NCBI GenBank assembly: GCA_037043455.1
Contig: JAWPHD010000083.1
Span: 496,001-560,000 of the forward strand
Length of the DNA: 64,000 nt
Direction: 5' to 3'
Source: Cyrtodaria siliqua
Taxonomy: Eukaryota; Mollusca; Bivalvia; Adapedonta; Hiatellidae
Below the pieces are notes generated by a model. That model was not told the origin of the DNA. It saw only the letters and a list, made by a program, of their open reading frames with translations, and made no database searches. Positions 59,107 through 64,000 of this stretch are shown piece after piece (position 1 is the first letter of the stretch; each line of letters starts with the position of its first letter). The position numbers and the translations under genes were made by a program.

Positions 59107-60170
59107 TTTATTTTATTTATTTTTTTAACGTTTTTGACAACAGGTGTGCTAGTGCGAATATTTCGCGTTTAAGCGTCACATGTGTAACATAACCACACTT
59201 GGAAACAGAGAAAATACGGTGTAGCGTCGTTGAAGTTAACCGACACTTCGAGACATCATACAACCTTTTAAGACGGAAATCATACACAACGTTTTTTTTA
59301 GACATTCGTTTTAACATGTACACGTTTAAAGAGTTATGGCCCTTGATTATGTCATTGTTAGTGTAGTCTAGATCATCTGCGACGGTTGCTTGTTTTCAAG
59401 ACAAACGTCTAGAACAATCCTCCTGAACAAAGTTTGATTTTTGCAGATACACCGGTATCGTTTCTGATTGGCTGAGACAGGAACACCTGCTATCCAATAT
59501 ACACAGAAAGGCAAAAAGACAATACATTTATTAATAAACAAAGATAAACAAAGAGAGAAACTTCATTGATATATCGACGAACTAAATGTGGATGGTCAGA
59601 AATACTTTAATGAATAAATAATAATTACGGTTACGTGCTTCCAGTTTCAAATTTGTTTTTGTACAAACGGTCAAGACGTTTGTATTTACAATCAAGCGTC
59701 GAAGATGATCAATACTATTATTAGTGAAGTTCATTTTGTGATTGGATTTTACCAATAACAGTTGGGTTAAATAAGATAAAAAAAAAGCTAAACATGGTCC
59801 TATAGAAACGCAGTGGCACTTTGGATTCGCACTGTACTTCAAACTCTTGTTTGTGTTTGTTGCTTTCAGGGGATACCGTTTTCAGTATTTATTAAATTAA
59901 TCAAATGAGCAAATTAAATCGTCAATGAACAGGACAATGCATTAAATAAAGATTGGTGAAGACAGGCTAACATACTTGGAGTGGTCAGTAGATGTTCTAC
60001 ATTTGCTATGTGTACAAGAAAATGTAAATAAAAGTGTTAAATCGATACTAAGGTGACAGAGTTCTTGCTATCTATTAATTAAAAAATTATATATTTGTGT
60101 AACTTGAATATATATGAATTATATATATAAATGTACATATTAAATTTATTATATATAAATTTATATATTA
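58372..60170. other. 5' flank of the mucin-like gene, no gene seen
   Basis: Upstream of the TATA box. It has an ATT microsatellite at 59079-59125 and otherwise AT-rich unique sequence. Open frames here are short (under 90 codons), lack recognisable domains and have no flanking splice pattern. No RNA gene was recognised. Confidence 0.5.
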
Positions 60171-60177
60171 AATTTAG

Positions 60178-60458
60178 TTTGTGTTAAAGCGACTCACGGC
60201 AGTCTTGATATTTGACAAACTCAGGGCGCCCCGTTAGTTTTTCTATGTAGTTTGCATTTGTTCAATTATAAATGTTACTTATACGAATAATATAAAACAA
60301 ATTATACTTATGGTAGAATAAGACGGAAAAAAAGAAGAAAAATCAACATTTTATTGAATTATATGCAAGCAATTCAAAATGATGCTGGATTAATAAATCG
60401 AGATGCTAATATCAATTCTTGATAAACATTTCAAGGTTGTCGTGTGTCCCTTTAACAA
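60178..60458. mobile_element. Second copy of the AAAGGGACA MITE family
   Basis: Matches 56754-57060 along its length: GTTAGTTTTTCTATGTAGTT, TATGGTAGAATAAGACGG, GATGCTGGATTAATAAATCGAG, and ending GTGTGTCCCTTTAAC. The left end is diverged (GTTAAAGCGACTCACGGC). Confidence 0.65.
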
Positions 60459-60465
60459 TATCTTT

Positions 60466-60671
<206 letters not shown>

Positions 60672-62384
60672 TTTTATTGATTTAAACTTTAACAGTTTCT
60701 CATCATGACATACATAATTTGTAATACATAATTATAATCACATGACAGGTTACACATATCTACACACTCACTTATAGTTCAGTTTTCAATACATATACTC
60801 TTTAATATACTCGTTAATTAATCATAGATCATATAAATCACACGTTTTTATCAATAATCGAAGGATATCAAAATAAAGGAATTATATATAAAAAAAACAA
60901 AAACAATTTAAGTAAGGATGTGCTTGAATATATTTTAAGAAATAATATTTGAAATAGAACATCTGACAGTAAACGTCTCGGACAAATATTTACTTAAATT
61001 AAAAAGTTCATTCTTCTTTGAAGATTGTTCATCTTTTATAACTGGTGCCTGATTTCTACAGAAGTGATAAGAATGTGTTTGCTATGGGTATGCTGGATGA
61101 GTTGGACAATGAGAATAATACGTAACGTCTCACACCACAATTAATTGTCCATGGGGTGACATTGTAATGTTTTTGCTTGTGGCATAGAGATAAACACACT
61201 TTTCAATATGTCTTTAGGCTTAAATTCTTCATTAATACCATATATGCAATTTAAAACAAAATTGAAAAATATTTACTTTTTTTTTTAAAATAAATTTCAT
61301 GTTTGTGTGAAAACTATCAAAAATTAGCGTAATATTAGGACAAAAAGACAACTCTGTGGTGACTTGACCCATGATTTGTAAAATGAAATTAACTAGAAAT
61401 ATTATATCAACATCATTTGTTTTTCTGTGACCTCTTCCTAAAGTGCTGTTGATGTAGCACCTGATAAAATTCAATCAATGTATGCAAGGGAAAGTCTTGT
61501 AAAAAGTAATAAAACGGAACTAGTTTCGTGAGTCTGCCTCCGTCACTGATCTGGAGGGACGAGTATTCAAGGGCATGTACTAGTGTCGTGAGTCCTTTAC
61601 AAATTATGGCCCTTTTATGATGAAATATTATTTTGATTATCACCAACTCTGGCTTGAATGTCTGATTTAATAATACTTAGGGCTACCCTTAACCCTTTCG
61701 CTGTTCAAATGTCGTCTGCTAAAATCTGAATTCAAACCTTCCGGTAATAATATGATACAAGAAAACGGTGATACAAAGTATCACAAGCCGGTCAGAACCG
61801 TTACATAAGAAAACAGTAAGAGGAATGAATATGATAAAAATAAACGGTGAATAGATGTTAGAACTTTTTTTTGTAATTGTCAACTTGTGACAATCAAAAC
61901 ACACATTTATCATGAAATATTTACACTAGATAAACTAGTCATCATGAGACAAAATGAACATGTTTTTAATTTTGGCATCTGTGTTGTATAACGTTATAAT
62001 ATGAATATGATAGACATCTGATATAGTGTGTGTAATGGATCTCTAAATAGAATGTTGTTTCATGATTAGAATGTGGGGAATAGGGAAAATATCATGGTTT
62101 AGAATATGAAGAATTGGTAAATTATCATCGTTATAAACAAAAAGATAACTTAATGATAATATAATAGCAATTCGTTTGAAAGATTAGCGTCTGTGAAGGT
62201 AATATCAGTTTTTAGCAATATAAATTTACATTGAGAAGAAAGGGTTTAATGTTAGATGTTTTTCTTTATTGAAATCTGATCAGTAGTTCATGAGAATAAG
62301 TAGCAGTGGAGCAGACCCATTTAAACTCTGTAGAAGATGCTTCAGTTAAAGTTTCATCAACTCTTTTTAATGATTGAAGAGGTG

Positions 62385-62433
62385 TTGCTTATTTTAAAAT
62401 CATACAGCACCAAAAAGATATAGATATAAATAA

Positions 62434-62464
<31 letters not shown>

Positions 62465-63005
62465 GTTGTACACACAAACAGTTAGTAATATTCAAACACA
62501 GTTTCCTTTATATTATTCTTATAATTAATATTAATTATTGAACAAATGCAAGTTATGTAGAAAAACTAACGGTGCGCCGCGAGCTTTTAAAAAATCAAGA
62601 TTGCCGTCTGTCCCTTTAATAAAGATTAACATCAATCAATAATCATTGACGATACCGATTTGGAACGCTGAGAACAGATTTATAGACTGTATCCCTAAAA
62701 TTGTTACGTAATTCAAGTAGTAGAAGAACCATAAAATACCAATTTGACTGCGTCCCGGTATTCTTACTAAATTACAGTTGTTTTATGAACAGTAAAATGA
62801 CGTTGATACACACTCCAACACTCATAGCAGGTTTCCGAGTCCGGGATAAATATAGCCGGAGCTCCGGCAATAAAAAGAGTTACGGAAAATATTCTGACTG
62901 AGTAGCGAACAGTGCAAACCCTAATCAGCCTGCACATCATGTGCAGGCTGATCTGGGTTTATACTGGTCGCAAAAATCAACTGTGGCAACGAAAGGGTTA
63001 AACAT
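62385..63005. repeat. TA microsatellite and partial MITE copies
   Basis: ATATATAT run at 62432-62465; 62505-62625 is an inverted partial copy of the AAAGGGACA element; 62905-63003 contains CAGCCTGCACATCATGTGCA and GGCTGATCTGGGTTTATACT, related to the 31849-32070 family. The stretch 60672-62384 before it is AT-rich without a recognised gene. Confidence 0.55.
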
Positions 63006-63256
63006 ATCTTAGTTTGCCCAAACCCGACCTGTATAGAAGATTATTTTGTGAATGCTGTTTTTAAAGCTTAACTGTTTTTTTGGACTTAAACACTACTTTA
63101 CTTATTACAGATGATTAAGCATACTGCGTGTCTAGTGCAATGCTAAAAAATCATTAAAATCATACAGCCTTAAAACAGTAGAAAGATACAGACCCCTTAG
63201 ACATCTTGTATAATTATTTATAATCGCATGACATATATTCTTTCTTGTTTCTTTCT

Positions 63257-63486
63257 TGTGAGACCTTCCGTGGTCGGGATAACAAAGACGCTGCGTTTGA
63301 AACGCTTCTCACCACTGCGGGTTCGAATCCCACTGGGAGTTCCACTTGTCAACTGAGAAAGTGTCGATTCTTACGGATGGCGGGAAGTATACAGTACTAA
63401 TTCTACCACAAACAATATTCGCCCGTCATATATGGCGAACATGTGCTGAAAATGACGTAAAACACCATTCAAACAAACAAACAAAT
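63257..63486 (+). mobile_element. tRNA-derived SINE, near full length
   Basis: A tRNA-like head GACCTTCCGTGGTCGGGATA, a good B box GGGTTCGAATCCCACTGGGA, a body with TTCTTACGGATGGCGGGAAG and CGCCCGTCATATATGGCGAA, and a tail ending AAACAAACAAACAAA. This A-rich (CAAA)n tail is typical of SINEs. It is the best-preserved of the related copies at 17937-18050, 29865-30185 and 51548-51680. Confidence 0.75.
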
Positions 63487-63802
63487 CTACTACAAATATA
63501 AATAAAACGTTAATAAATGCTGGATTTGTAATCACAATTGGTGGTTTATAGCAGCTGAGCTGCCATCAATGAACATCATGACCAAGAACGGACATATATA
63601 GACCAGTCTAAAAGTAGACATTCAATAATGTTATACGTAAAGATAACCCGAGACGTTGTATAAGGAAACATTTATATAACTCCGATTTTGCTGACATCTT
63701 ACATATTTAACTGAAATGGTGACTGTATTAAGAGTAGCCTTACGAAACAGGGATTTTTTTAAATGTTCTTGTTGGATTTGACTGTTTAAGTAAATAACCC
63801 GA

Positions 63803-64000
63803 ATATATTAGACGACACTTATAAGTACCACAGTTACATTAGACGACACTTATAAGTACCTGAGTTACATTAGACGACACGTACAAGTACCACAGTTACA
63901 TTAGACGACACTTACAAGTACCGCAGTTACATTAGACGACACTTACAAGTACCGCAGTTACATTAGACGACACGTACAAGTACCGCAGTTACATTAGACG
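63803..64000. repeat. 31-bp satellite running off the right edge
   Basis: About six copies of CATTAGACGACACTTACAAG plus TACCGCAGTTA continue to the last base, so the array extends beyond the window. Units differ at two or three positions only. Confidence 0.9.

Overview
This is a eukaryotic, intron-rich, AT-rich window dominated by one very large minus-strand gene. The first coding exon ends at a signal-peptide start codon at 58211. From there, 48 coding exons with matching GT/AG borders and compatible phases run leftward to 1183, where the gene continues beyond the left edge. Joined by hand, the exons give 18,205 coding bases (about 6,068 residues) without a stop; the C-terminus is missing. 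Domain content (VWD, C8, TIL, mucin WxxW/CysD, F5/8 type C), tRNA-derived SINE relatives, MITE-like repeats and minisatellites in nearly every intron suggest a marine lophotrochozoan, most likely a bivalve mollusc. The species assignment is an inference.

Protein layout, N to C: signal peptide; RKKR basic site; sushi/CCP, EGF and a second sushi domain (58.2-49.0 kb); three VWD-C8-TIL assemblies as in gel-forming mucins and von Willebrand factor (47.7-36.2 kb); two mucin-type WxxW domains (35.3-30.3 kb); an F5/8C discoidin domain (29.6-28.1 kb); WxxW domains 3-6 in and around large Pro/Thr-rich repeat exons (26.0-18.3 kb); five more discoidin domains (17.6-8.0 kb); WxxW 7-9 with the largest repeat array, in a 3.2 kb exon (8.1-4.8 kb); and WxxW 10-11 (4.3-1.2 kb). 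The linker is a 36-bp (12-residue) repeat, consensus [12 protein letters not shown], present about 170 times over six exons and nearly identical in DNA. The long open frames seen on both strands at these sites are shadows of it, because five of the six frames of the 36-bp unit lack stops.

Inferred role: a secreted, polymerising, O-glycosylated mucus or matrix protein whose N-terminal VWD region would assemble multimers, whose Pro/Thr arrays are glycosylated spacers, and whose WxxW and discoidin domains cross-link or bind glycans, lipids or surfaces.

Besides this unusual domain combination, three exon/intron borders (near 1183, 15096 and 47736) have been copied as tandem arrays into the neighbouring intron, carrying duplicated splice sites. 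The introns and the 5' flank (58.4-64 kb) hold SINEs, TIR elements, foldback hairpins and minisatellites. I see no second protein-coding gene.
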